Below are positions 36,145 to 44,141 of a DNA stretch of 64,000 nucleotides, piece by piece; position 1 is the first letter of the stretch, and every line of letters begins with the position of its first letter. Under the pieces are notes generated by a model that was given only the letters and a program-made list of their open reading frames with translations, ran no database searches and was not told the origin of the DNA. The stretch comes from Gemmataceae bacterium. Lineage in GTDB: Bacteria; Planctomycetota; Planctomycetia; Gemmatales; Gemmataceae. Location: assembly GCA_022842245.1 (NCBI GenBank), contig JALHPZ010000019.1, positions 1 through 64,000 of the forward strand. The letters run 5' to 3'. Position numbers and translations under genes: made by a program.

Positions 36145-36720
36145 ATGGCACGATTGAAACTGTTCACCGGCGCGAGCGTCGGCCCCGCGATCCGGTCGAG
36201 CGCGTCGACGCTCCAACAGACGTTGGCGCAATGCGGCGCGAACGTGAAGTGGGTCGAACCGGAGAACCTGCACGTCACGATCAACTTCCTCGGCGAGGTG
36301 GACGACCGCGACCTGCACGGCATCTGCCGGGCACTCACGGTCGTGGCGAAGAAGGAAGCGCCGTTTCGGCTGGCGATCGCCGGCGTCGGGGCGTTCCCGA
36401 CGCCGCGCCGGCCGAAGGTCTTGTGGGCGGGCATCACGGAAGGTGGCGATTCACTCGCACGCATTCACGATATTTCCGAACCGAGACTGCTCGAACTCGG
36501 GGTCTACCGCCGGGAGGAGCGCGGCTACACGCCGCACCTGACCCTCGGCCGCGTGAAGGACGAGGCCGACGGGCAGTTGCTGGCCCCGGAGCTGGCGAAG
36601 CTCGCGGGTTGGACTGGCGGCAGCGTGGAGGTGGAGGAGATCCTGCTCTTCTCGAGCGACCATCGCCGCGAGGGGCCGCTCTACTCGGTGATCGCGCGGG
36701 CGCCGTTGTCCGGCGATTGA
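36145..36720 (+). CDS. thpR: RNA 2',3'-cyclic phosphodiesterase
   Basis: This 191-residue 2H-phosphoesterase opens 2',3'-cyclic phosphates on RNA and was formerly called 2'-5' RNA ligase. Both catalytic HxTx motifs are present: HVTINF near residue 48 and HLTLGR near residue 132. The typical FRLAIAGVGAFPTPRRPKVL lies between them. It forms a two-gene operon with the PfkB kinase and ends 22 bases before the tRNA gene. Confidence 0.92.
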   Translation: MARLKLFTGASVGPAIRSSASTLQQTLAQCGANVKWVEPENLHVTINFLGEVDDRDLHGICRALTVVAKKEAPFRLAIAGVGAFPTPRRPKVLWAGITEGGDSLARIHDISEPRLLELGVYRREERGYTPHLTLGRVKDEADGQLLAPELAKLAGWTGGSVEVEEILLFSSDHRREGPLYSVIARAPLSGD

Positions 36721-36742
36721 GAATCGGAAACAATACGTTCAC

Positions 36743-36816
36743 GCCCCCGTAGCTCAACTGGATAGAGCAGCCGCCTTCTAAGCGGCAGGTTGCGCGTTCG
36801 AGCCGCGCCGGGGGTA
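36743..36816 (+). tRNA. tRNA-Arg (anticodon TCT)
   Basis: A full cloverleaf can be drawn: acceptor GCCCCCG (36743-36749) with CGGGGGT (36809-36815), D arm GCTC/GAGC, anticodon stem GCCGC/GCGGC around loop CTTCTAA (anticodon TCT, reading AGA), and T arm GCGCG/CGCGC with TTCGAGC. The discriminator is A; CCA is not encoded. The 3' part is the attachment site of the genomic island. Confidence 0.95.
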
Positions 36817-36818
36817 TT
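36775..36818 (+). repeat. attL: 44-bp direct repeat in the tRNA-Arg 3' part
   Basis: These 44 bases, from the anticodon loop to two bases past the discriminator, recur exactly at 62007-62050. They reconstitute the tRNA at the left junction. The integrase gene starts 110 bases downstream. Confidence 0.92.
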
Positions 36819-36889
36819 TCCCTATAATCCTTGTAGCAGAAGCGTTTTCGCTTACTTCGGCAGTCGCCGAATGCTGCTCCGAATGAACA

Positions 36890-36914
36890 GTTCCGTGGAA
36901 GAATTCCACGGAAC
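36890..36914. promoter_or_regulatory. palindrome upstream of the integrase: operator or integrase arm site
   Basis: Perfect 11-base arms (36890-36900 and 36904-36914) flank a 3-base loop, with TTCCAC half-sites. It lies 14 bases before the integrase GTG. Similar TTCCAC/GTGGAA motifs cluster near the right end (61827-61887), as expected for recombinase or excisionase arm sites. Confidence 0.5.
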
Positions 36915-36928
36915 TCGGAGAGGCATCC

Positions 36929-38164
36929 GTGCGACCCAAAAACCCCACTCCGTCCTACAACCGCCATACGCAATCGGGCCGCGCCCGCGCCTGCTGGACC
37001 GATTCCAGCGGCAAACGACGCGAGAAAATCTTACCGGGAGCATTTGGTTCGACCGAATCGAAAACCGCATTCGCCAGACTCGTTGGCGAAGTAGCAGTAT
37101 CTCCCACGGCGACGCCGGCAGACGATCCCTACGCGGCCGGAATCACCGTCGCCGAACTGCTCTTGGCATACCTTGAACACGCGGCGAAATACTACCGGGA
37201 CGCGGCCGGCAACACGACGAACGAATACCGAAATGTTGCCAGTGCGATCCGATCCGCTCGCCTGCTCTATGGCGATACGCCGGCCAATACGTTTGGCCCG
37301 TTGAAACTGAAAGCAATACGCGAACAACTCGTCAAGGACGGCATTTGCAGAACGCAAATCAACAAGCGAACGGAACGACTTCGCCGGGCGTTCCGGTGGG
37401 CGACGGCGGAGGAAATGATTCCGCCGTCCGTCTATGAATCGCTCCGATCATTACCTGGACTGCGGGCCGGTCGGACCGAAGCCGTCGAACGCGAACCAAT
37501 CCGCCCCGTAGATGAACTCACGATCCGCGAAACGCTGCCACTACTGCCTGCTCACGTTCGGGCAATGGTGGAACTCATGTCGTGTAGCGGGATGCGGCCG
37601 GGCGAAGTGTGCCGAATGACCTTGAACCAAATCGAACGCGGCTCGGCCGTCTGGATATACCGGCCGCGGCATCACAAGACATCGCATATCGGAAAGGGGC
37701 GGATGGTTCCCATTGGACCACGTGGCCGGGAAATCCTCTCCGCGTTCCTGGGAACGCAAATCCTCGACCCCGATGAACCGATCTTTTCCCCGGCACGGCA
37801 GCACGCGGAACGACTGGCGGAGATGCGGGGGAAACGACTGACGCCGGTTCAACCGTCGCAAGTGAACCGGGCGAAGAAACGACCGAAGAAGCAACCGGGC
37901 ACGCGATATACGCCGTTGGTGATTGCCCACGCGGTCCGCGTTGCGATCAGTAAAGAGAACGCGCGGCGGAAGTTGGTGGGAGAGGAACCGCTCGAATGTT
38001 GGAACCCCTACAGGCTGCGCCACACATACGCTACGCGCGTTCGGAAGGAACACGGGCTTGAGGCGGCGCAAGTGATGCTCGGCCACAGCCGGGCCGACGT
38101 GACGCAGGTTTATGCCGAAAGGGACGAGACGCTCGCCGTGAAAGTCGCGGCGGCAATCGGCTGA
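36929..38164 (+). CDS. int: tyrosine integrase of the island
   Basis: This 411-residue site-specific recombinase is predicted to integrate and excise the island at tRNA-Arg. An N-terminal SAM-like/arm-binding half precedes the catalytic domain. Catalytic residues are visible: Arg in LMSCSGMRPGEVC, His-x-x-Arg in YRLRHTYATRV, His in LGHSRADVTQ, and the nucleophile Tyr in VYAERD. The start is GTG at 36929 with GGAGAGG upstream. It is transcribed away from the tRNA. Confidence 0.93.
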   Translation: MRPKNPTPSYNRHTQSGRARACWTDSSGKRREKILPGAFGSTESKTAFARLVGEVAVSPTATPADDPYAAGITVAELLLAYLEHAAKYYRDAAGNTTNEYRNVASAIRSARLLYGDTPANTFGPLKLKAIREQLVKDGICRTQINKRTERLRRAFRWATAEEMIPPSVYESLRSLPGLRAGRTEAVEREPIRPVDELTIRETLPLLPAHVRAMVELMSCSGMRPGEVCRMTLNQIERGSAVWIYRPRHHKTSHIGKGRMVPIGPRGREILSAFLGTQILDPDEPIFSPARQHAERLAEMRGKRLTPVQPSQVNRAKKRPKKQPGTRYTPLVIAHAVRVAISKENARRKLVGEEPLECWNPYRLRHTYATRVRKEHGLEAAQVMLGHSRADVTQVYAERDETLAVKVAAAIG

Positions 38165-38293
38165 ATCGACGGCGGGTATAATCGGCACAGAGACGTGCGG
38201 CTGATCCCCGCATGAAGGCTCTGGCGGTGCTACTGATACTCGCGTCCCAATAGCATCGCCGGGCCGTCTCGATCACAGACGCGAGGCTCGGCA

Positions 38294-39061
38294 ATGGCAA
38301 ATCGCAATGCTAACGGCGATGACTTCAACCCACCGCACGTTCACGACGAAACCCCAATCCAAATTCCCCGCCCCGAACTGGCCGGCATCTTCGCCCGACG
38401 GTTCAAGGCGGCGGCGGAACAGTTCCGACGACCCACGCCGGGCACGCGGCTGGAGCGCCTGCACCTCGGCAACGAACGATATGCGGAGTATCCGGCTGTA
38501 CTGCCGGGCAAGTGCGGGCAATGGCTCATCGACGCGAACGAGGCCGGACTCATTGGCGACCGACACAGGCAGCTACTCGATCTCATCGACTGGCACACAC
38601 AAGCCAACACGCCTAAGCCCGACAATCGGGAATCGGTGTACATGCGATGCGCCGGCAATCTCTTCATCGACATTTGCGGCGGGCACACGATCACGGGCAC
38701 GCTACGCGGAGAAGACGAACGCGGGCGGCTCATCATCGAAGATGCTCGCGAGACCGGCGGACTGCTCCCGCGACTCGACCCATCGCACCTGAAGCTCAGC
38801 GAAGTGGAGCGCTACGCGGCGACCTGCGAATGGCTGGCCAGCATCATCGGCGGCGGCAATCCCGCCGTCGTGCCGGGTTTCGCATCGCCCGACGAACTCG
38901 CCGAATTGTTTGGACTGGGTGCGGAATTGACACGGAAACGGCTTGAGAGGCACGCCAAGCGGTTCGTGGACTGCTACATCGAAGTGGATCAACCCAAACA
39001 CGGCGAACCGACACGGCTCTACCGAACCGCCGACGTTGAATCTATTCTGAAATCGAAGTAG
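38294..39061 (+). CDS. island protein with a putative DNA-binding C-terminal module
   Basis: This 255-residue protein has an N-terminal region that is not recognised. The C-terminal ~60 residues read FASPDELAELFGLGAELTRK then RLERHAKRFVDCYIEV and EPTRLYRTADVESILK. The helix-turn-helix-like spacing suggests a winged-helix or replication-initiator-like DNA-binding fold. The same module ends the protein at 60361-61770 at the other end of the island. The gene lies just upstream of iteron-like repeats and the primase, so a replication or partition role is plausible but unproven. Confidence 0.65.
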   Translation: MANRNANGDDFNPPHVHDETPIQIPRPELAGIFARRFKAAAEQFRRPTPGTRLERLHLGNERYAEYPAVLPGKCGQWLIDANEAGLIGDRHRQLLDLIDWHTQANTPKPDNRESVYMRCAGNLFIDICGGHTITGTLRGEDERGRLIIEDARETGGLLPRLDPSHLKLSEVERYAATCEWLASIIGGGNPAVVPGFASPDELAELFGLGAELTRKRLERHAKRFVDCYIEVDQPKHGEPTRLYRTADVESILKSK

Positions 39062-39068
39062 GCGGATC

Positions 39069-39150
39069 GTCCGCGACTTGTCCGCGACCGGATAATTCTC
39101 TCAAGCCTTTCAAGCCTTTTCGCGGGCAGTTGTGTCCGCGACTTGTCCGC
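39069..39150 (+). repeat. iteron-like direct repeats, candidate replication origin
   Basis: A 17-base sequence built of two GTCCGC units (GTCCGCGACTTGTCCGC) occurs exactly at 39069-39085 and 39134-39150. Between them is a more AT-rich stretch with a doubled AAGCCTTT. The block lies between the DNA-binding-like gene and the DUF1580/primase genes. Confidence 0.5.
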
Positions 39151-39176
39151 AAACAATCAAAATTTTCTGGATCAAG

Positions 39177-39210
39177 AAAACGTCCCCATCTTCCACGAAG
39201 GGGACGTTTT
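39177..39210 (+). promoter_or_regulatory. hairpin that buries the ribosome-binding site of the DUF1580 gene
   Basis: Perfect 11-bp arms (39177-39187 and 39200-39210) enclose a 12-base loop and end in a T-run two bases before the ATG at 39213. The only good Shine-Dalgarno (AAGGGGA, 39198-39204) is in the right arm. It could block translation or act as a terminator/attenuator. Confidence 0.65.
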
Positions 39211-39212
39211 TC

Positions 39213-39560
39213 ATGTCCGACTCAGCTCCGCAAGTACTTCAAGAGATTCACGCCGGACACGGGCTTGGACTCGCACAAGCGGCTCGAACGCTTCCGGGCG
39301 TCGGCGGCGGAACGTGCGATCCAAGCACGATTTACCGGTGGGCGACCGCCGGCATCAAAACGGCCGACGGTAATCGCGTCCGACTCGAATCGGTCCGAAT
39401 TGGCCGGCGATGCATCACATCCGGGCCGGCTCTCGAACGCTTCATTCTGGCGACGACCGCCAGCTACGACCCCGCCCCGATCCCCGCGCCCCGATCCCCG
39501 GCACAGCGGCGAAAGGCCGTCGAACGCGCGGAAAAACGACTCATCGAAATGGGCGCCTGA
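39213..39560 (+). CDS. DUF1580 DNA-binding-like protein
   Basis: This 115-residue protein fits the planctomycete DUF1580 pattern: LGLAQAARTLPGVGG, CDPSTIYRWATAGIKTADG and VRLESVRIGRRCITSGPALE. This resembles a helix-turn-helix of MerR/excisionase type followed by a small wing. The C-terminus is Ala/Arg-rich (RKAVERAEKRLIEMGA). DUF1580 genes are typically found in mobile elements next to integrases and primases, where they may act as excisionase or replication accessory. It lies 71 bases upstream of the primase gene. Confidence 0.8.
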   Translation: MSDSAPQVLQEIHAGHGLGLAQAARTLPGVGGGTCDPSTIYRWATAGIKTADGNRVRLESVRIGRRCITSGPALERFILATTASYDPAPIPAPRSPAQRRKAVERAEKRLIEMGA

Positions 39561-39631
39561 AACGCCAAACCCCGCCGGACTAGGGCGGGGCTGGCTCAAT
39601 TCGACCGATCAAAACTTCGCGGACTGGACAA

Positions 39632-41902
39632 ATGAGTTCTATCGCATCGAACCCGTTGCTTCAAGCGGCCTTGTCATACGCCGAAAAGGGCTGGGCCGTA
39701 TTCCCGCTCGCACCGGGCACGAAAGTCCCCACGGCCGGAAGCGCCGGACACAAGGACGCGACGACCGACGCCGACACGATCCGCCGATTGTGGACCGCAA
39801 CGCCGGCGGCGAATATCGGCATCGCGACCGGAACGCCGTCGGGCGTGTGGGTGCTGGACATCGACGGACCGCAAGGCGTGGCCGACCTCGACAAGCTGGA
39901 GACACAGCACGGCACACTCCCGCCGACGCGCGTCGTCGCGACACCATCGGGCGGCGGACACTTCCTCTGGCGGATGCCGGCCGGCATCGACATCCGCAAC
40001 CGGCAGGACGTGGACGGGTGGGAGATAGACGTGCGGGGGACCGGCGGCTACGCCGTCGCCCCGCCGTCCCGGACGGTGGACGGGCCGAAGACGGTGGCGG
40101 GCGTGTACGCCGTCGCGACGGATCACGTGATTGCCGACGCTCCGCAATGGGTGTTGGACATGGTGACGCGGCGAGAGACGCCGGCACCGACTCCCCCGGC
40201 GACTCCGATACCGACGGCGACACCCGGCACGGATGCCTACACGCGGGCCGTGGCATACGTCGCCAAGATGCCGGCGGCAATCAGCGGGCAGAGGGGTCAC
40301 GATGCGACGTTCACAGCGGCGCGGGCATGCTATACGGGGTTCGCGCTGTCCGTCGAAGAAACCTACCGACTGCTCCGCGATCACTACAACCCGCGATGCG
40401 TTCCGCCGTGGAGCGAATCCGAACTTCGGCACAAGGCGCAGAGCGCGGCGGACACGCCCTCGGACCATCCATGCGGGCACTTGCTCGCGCCCCGTGACGA
40501 CCGGCGGGCGGCAGTGGCAGCCACGGGGGGGGCGGGCGTCCCCGCAGCGGAGCAGACGGCAGGCAGCGAACCGGCGCGGCCGCGCTTCGAGTGGATGGAC
40601 TCCGAACAGTTCGACGACGGAGATTTCCGCCCCTGTTTCCTCATCGACCGGGTACTCGTGGCGGCTCAGCCGGCCGTTCTCGCCGCGCCGGTCAAGTCGT
40701 TGAAGACTTCGGTTGGCATTGACCTCTGTATCAGTTTGGCGACCGGAACGCCGGCTCTCGGACAGTTCGCCGTCCCGGTGCCCGTGAAAGCAGCGATTGC
40801 CTCGATGGAATCCGGGAAGAGCGCGCTTCAAGGCACGGCGCGGGCCGTCTGCAAGCAGCGGGGCATCAACCTACGTGACGTGGGGGCCAATCTGCTCTGG
40901 ACCTTCAACGTGCCGACGCTCAGCGACAAACCCGCTGTCGCGGATTTCGTCTGTGGACTCATTGACCGGGGCGTGAAAGTCGTATTGCTTGACCCGTTGT
41001 ATCTGTGCCTCGGCGACGTGGACGCGAAGAACATGATGGAAGTCGGGAAGGTGCTCCGCTCTGTTTCGGAGATGATGACTCCGGCCGGATTGCTGCCGTT
41101 GATTGTCCATCATGCGAATCGGGGCCTGACATTCGGCGAACCGATGGGCCTGGAGAATCTCGCCTATTCGGGCTGCGATGCGTTCGCTCGCCAATGGCTG
41201 CTGCTCTCCCGCCGTGAAAAGTACAAGTCTGATGGCGTCCACAAACTCTGGATGACGATCGGCGGCAGCGAGAACCAAAACGGCCTATTCGCGGCGAACG
41301 TGGACACGGGCACCATCGACACGGGCCGGCGCTGGGACGTGGCAGTCATGGATGCCGCATCCCTGCAACAGAATGCGGCCGTCGAACGCGAGACGAAGGC
41401 CATGGAGAAGACCAGCAAACAAGTGGCCGACGACAAGGCGAAGGTCTTGAAGGCCATCGACTCGGAGAAGTCCAAGGGCCTCGAAGCGGCGACCGCCACA
41501 GCCATCAAGAATCACGCCAATCTCTCGTCCAAACGAGTCAACGATGCGATTGACCGGCTCATCGACGAAGGCACCATACAGCCGCACGAATTCCGAAAGG
41601 GCATCGGCAGCAACGCCAAGCGGCCCGTGACCGGATACCGTCGGCCAGTGGTTGTGGAACAGACTGACATCAACTTCGACCATCCGGTAAAGGACGAAAT
41701 ACCGGATGGTAATCCCGGATGCCCGGATGGTTCGCCGGTCACAGGCAACACCAACCGGGAACCATCCGGGACAGTTCCCCCCTGTAAGGGGGGACTGTCC
41801 GGAAGCCCGGATGGTGGTGACCCCGAAACGGCCCCATCACCCAAAACAACTGGCCGACGAAGAAAGAAAGCAACTGTCCCGGATGGTGCAGTGCCCGCGT
41901 GA
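39632..41902 (+). CDS. primase-polymerase fused to a RepA-like/AAA_25 ATPase
   Basis: This 756-residue replication protein has an N-terminal Prim-Pol (bifunctional DNA primase/polymerase) domain at ~10-190: GWAVFPLAPGTKVP, catalytic VWVLDIDGPQGV (Asp-x-Asp), VVATPSGGGHFLWRMP and TGGYAVAPPSRT. A central ATPase (~330-600) has a Walker A-like AAPVKSLKTSV that lacks the usual glycines, and Walker B VKVVLLDPLYL. The C-terminal winged-helix-like region contains HANLSSKRVNDAIDRLIDEG. Such proteins replicate integrative elements and satellites. The gene follows the DUF1580 gene. Confidence 0.85.
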   Translation: MSSIASNPLLQAALSYAEKGWAVFPLAPGTKVPTAGSAGHKDATTDADTIRRLWTATPAANIGIATGTPSGVWVLDIDGPQGVADLDKLETQHGTLPPTRVVATPSGGGHFLWRMPAGIDIRNRQDVDGWEIDVRGTGGYAVAPPSRTVDGPKTVAGVYAVATDHVIADAPQWVLDMVTRRETPAPTPPATPIPTATPGTDAYTRAVAYVAKMPAAISGQRGHDATFTAARACYTGFALSVEETYRLLRDHYNPRCVPPWSESELRHKAQSAADTPSDHPCGHLLAPRDDRRAAVAATGGAGVPAAEQTAGSEPARPRFEWMDSEQFDDGDFRPCFLIDRVLVAAQPAVLAAPVKSLKTSVGIDLCISLATGTPALGQFAVPVPVKAAIASMESGKSALQGTARAVCKQRGINLRDVGANLLWTFNVPTLSDKPAVADFVCGLIDRGVKVVLLDPLYLCLGDVDAKNMMEVGKVLRSVSEMMTPAGLLPLIVHHANRGLTFGEPMGLENLAYSGCDAFARQWLLLSRREKYKSDGVHKLWMTIGGSENQNGLFAANVDTGTIDTGRRWDVAVMDAASLQQNAAVERETKAMEKTSKQVADDKAKVLKAIDSEKSKGLEAATATAIKNHANLSSKRVNDAIDRLIDEGTIQPHEFRKGIGSNAKRPVTGYRRPVVVEQTDINFDHPVKDEIPDGNPGCPDGSPVTGNTNREPSGTVPPCKGGLSGSPDGGDPETAPSPKTTGRRRKKATVPDGAVPA

Positions 41903-42237
41903 CATTCAAACGCAAATCATAGGTTCTTCCGGCCGACCTCACGGCCGGGGGCCGACGGGAACTGTCAGACTATTAAACTCACTTTGTTTTTGGTCCGTCG
42001 ATAGATCGTCGGGATCGGGGGGGAGGGAGGATAGACGATGGACGGGAAGATGCGTGTGCTAATGGCCATAGGCTTTGAGTTGTGGCTCTCGTCGCTCGGC
42101 TCCCGGTGCCGGGGCAAGCGAAACGACTAGCTGATAAGCTATCGGTCGGCATCATCCACCGGTTGAACGTGGTCGAACTCAAGAACTTGCCACAAAAACG
42201 TTCGGAGAAGAATCCGGCAGTTCTCAGCAGCGTATCG
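41903..42237. other. intergenic region with one possible micro-ORF
   Basis: No gene is well supported. A 30-codon frame at 42038-42130 (+) follows a purine-rich GGAGGGAGGAT and could be translated (starts MDGKMRVLMAIGFELW), but it may be chance. A G-run around 42015-42030 is notable. Confidence 0.4.
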
Positions 42238-43212
42238 TTAATTTGGCGCTGCCACGTTCACCAAGGCCAGCACCTCGGGCAGCGGTTTCCTTCTCACTTT
42301 CGCCAGCGTCCGGCATGCGCTCATCAGCTTTCGATCGGCCAGTTCCATCCGCTTCAACTGAAACGTACATTCCGAACGGTTCAACTCGTTCGCCGAACCG
42401 GCAAATCGCGACTCGGCCCAGTTCACGAACAGCCACGCCAGCACGACTCGCTCGGCGACCAACTGCTCCAGCACGCCGCCGTTCGGCCCCGTCAGCGCGG
42501 TCCGCAACTCGCACGCGAACTGGACCAGCCCGCGCTGAATCGCCACGTTCTTGCCAGCATAGAGCCTGACCCACTTGTTCAAGTTCTGCCGACCGACATC
42601 GCCGTAGAGCGCCCGCGCCGCCGGATGAGCCAGGTACTCGTCGATCGCCGCGATCGCACCCGGATCGCCAGCCTTGGCCTTCTCGCTTGTCTCATCGTCG
42701 AGCGTTCCCGCGGCCGCGATGAGCGCCTCCGAGTCCCACGATCCCGTACCGCAGGTCAGTGATTGCGTCATGGTTCCCCCTCGTTTGCGGCGCCACTGCC
42801 GGCGGACGCAGTGCCAGCCGGCACGTTCGAGCGCCGCCGCGACCACGCGATCGACGCCCGCGAGCCATTCGCGTTCGGCTACCCGTTCGATCCGTGCGAG
42901 ATCGTCGTCGATCGTGCGTGATCGTCGTTCCTGGGCTCGCGATTGCCGGTTGGCGTCATCGAGTTGCGCCGCGAGGATCGCGGTGCGACCGTGCCCGCCG
43001 TACTCTTTCACGACCCGCCCGCTCTTGCGGCGATACGTGTAGTAGTAGACTCCATTTCCGCGCCGCTCGATCGCCACCGGCGAACTCCGAATGTGTACGA
43101 CACGCGAAGCGAGTGCCACGCTTCGCGACACCGAAACATGATCGCAGGAATTGCAAGAGCGTGGCGATGCTGGCAAAATGGGCATGGCTGAATGCCTTAG
43201 TGTCAGTTTCAT
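42238..43212 (-). CDS. hypothetical protein coupled to the IS4-like transposase
   Basis: This frame has 324 residues. Its first ATG (43212) overlaps the stop of the degenerate transposase (ATGA), suggesting a passenger gene of the IS. The recognisable body starts near residue 45 with AIERRGNGVYYYTYRRKSGR followed by VVKEYGGHGR, then a charged helical part (DDANRQSRAQERRSRTIDD). A helical C-terminal half contains LVAERVVLAWLFVNWAESRF. The C-terminal half could be a separate protein starting at an internal ATG (MTQSLTCGTGS). Similar proteins recur in Gemmata-type genomes as far as I recall; the function is unknown. Confidence 0.6.
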   Translation of the reverse strand: MKLTLRHSAMPILPASPRSCNSCDHVSVSRSVALASRVVHIRSSPVAIERRGNGVYYYTYRRKSGRVVKEYGGHGRTAILAAQLDDANRQSRAQERRSRTIDDDLARIERVAEREWLAGVDRVVAAALERAGWHCVRRQWRRKRGGTMTQSLTCGTGSWDSEALIAAAGTLDDETSEKAKAGDPGAIAAIDEYLAHPAARALYGDVGRQNLNKWVRLYAGKNVAIQRGLVQFACELRTALTGPNGGVLEQLVAERVVLAWLFVNWAESRFAGSANELNRSECTFQLKRMELADRKLMSACRTLAKVRRKPLPEVLALVNVAAPN

Positions 43213-43745
43213 TTCCTTTGAGTTTTCAACAGCTTCGCCTTCAACTCGCTTCGCGGGCGGGTCTTCCGGCCGAACTCCTTCGGTCGGCGTTTGACGGCCC
43301 GCGGCTCATACCGGCCCGGACGAACCGGGTGCACCAGCAACACCGGCACCGGCTCGTCCGCCTTCGCCCGCCGCAGCTTCCGCAACGCATCCACGAAACT
43401 GATCCGCTCCGCCGGCACACCCTGCTGCGCCCCCGCCGTCGCCATCGCGGCAGAACTTCCGCGTGACGCTGGCGAGCAGGGAGAAGAAGGTCTCGGGCAG
43501 TATTTGCACGGCCCGGCCGTAGGTGGAGCGATGGAAGTCGAGTCCGCCGAGGTGCCGCAGGTAGCTCACGGCGGTGCCGCCTTCGAAGTAGCGTCGGACC
43601 GCGAGCCGGACTGTGACGGCGGGGGTGAGGGCGCAATCGCGCCCGGTCAGGTTGAGGAGTCCGGCGATGGGGTCGATGATGGCGTGGGCAGGATCTGTTC
43701 AAGGTTACCCTTGATATGGGCGATGGCCTTGGCGGAATTGGTCAT
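43209..43745 (-). pseudogene. IS4-family transposase, internally deleted and frameshifted
   Basis: The start MTNSAKAIAHIKGNLEQIL at 43745 is in one frame. After about 20 codons the homologous sequence continues in another frame (AHAIIDPIAGLLNLTG, then YLRHLGGLDFHRSTYGRAVQ). A third frame gives the C-terminal end (VPAERISFVDALRKLRRAK, AVKRRPKEFGRKTRPRSE). Only ~170 residues of a ~400-residue transposase remain and the DDE catalytic centre is gone. It is therefore non-functional. Its upstream end matches the left edge of the window. Confidence 0.75.
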
Positions 43746-43864
43746 GGCGAGGTGCTGTCGAAAGGGATGGTGTGAGAACCCCACTCTGGCCGGTCGTCGC
43801 CACGTTTTTGCCAGCCCAACTCCCTGATAGGTCAACAAGTTAAGGATTCACGCAACGACATTCG
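43745..43864 (-). mobile_element. 5' end of the IS4-like element
   Basis: This is the homologue of bases 1-117. It contains the region from the transposase start to the presumed element end (shared sequence stops at CATTC). The flanks after 43864 and after 117 are unrelated. Confidence 0.6.
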
Positions 43865-44141
43865 ACTTTCGAGCCTTAACCATTAACGACAGCTCAATAG
43901 TTATGGATGACGAAAAATCCGACTGTCATGATTATTGCTGATGTCGAGACCGATACCGAGCATCCCGTCGGCGCGCGCCCTTGAGAGCGGCCGCGCCCGC
44001 GAGATTGCCAATCTCCCGGCACCGGTTGCATTGGCAATGCCGCAATGGTCATCGGGGGCCCGGAATTGGTCGTGGATGGAACAGGAACACCGTCTCCAAT
44101 AATTCCCCTGTGGAACCATCCCAATACACTGTGACGATTGA
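43865..44141. other. gene-free stretch between IS remnant and DUF1501
   Basis: No convincing coding frame, terminator or known RNA is seen. It is less GC-rich than its surroundings and may be an old junction. Confidence 0.4.

Noticed and set aside
39062..39160. Possible short CRISPR array
   Set aside because: Only two copies of a 17-base unit exist, with internal duplication and no cas genes; iterons are a better reading.
39130..40497. 455-codon open frame overlapping the DUF1580 gene and the primase N-terminus
   Set aside because: It is on the same strand but out of frame with two conserved genes, and its composition (Arg/Pro/Gly) is non-protein-like.
43865..44141. Small frames between the IS remnant and DUF1501
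   Set aside because: Short, no ribosome-binding site, and no plausible protein composition.
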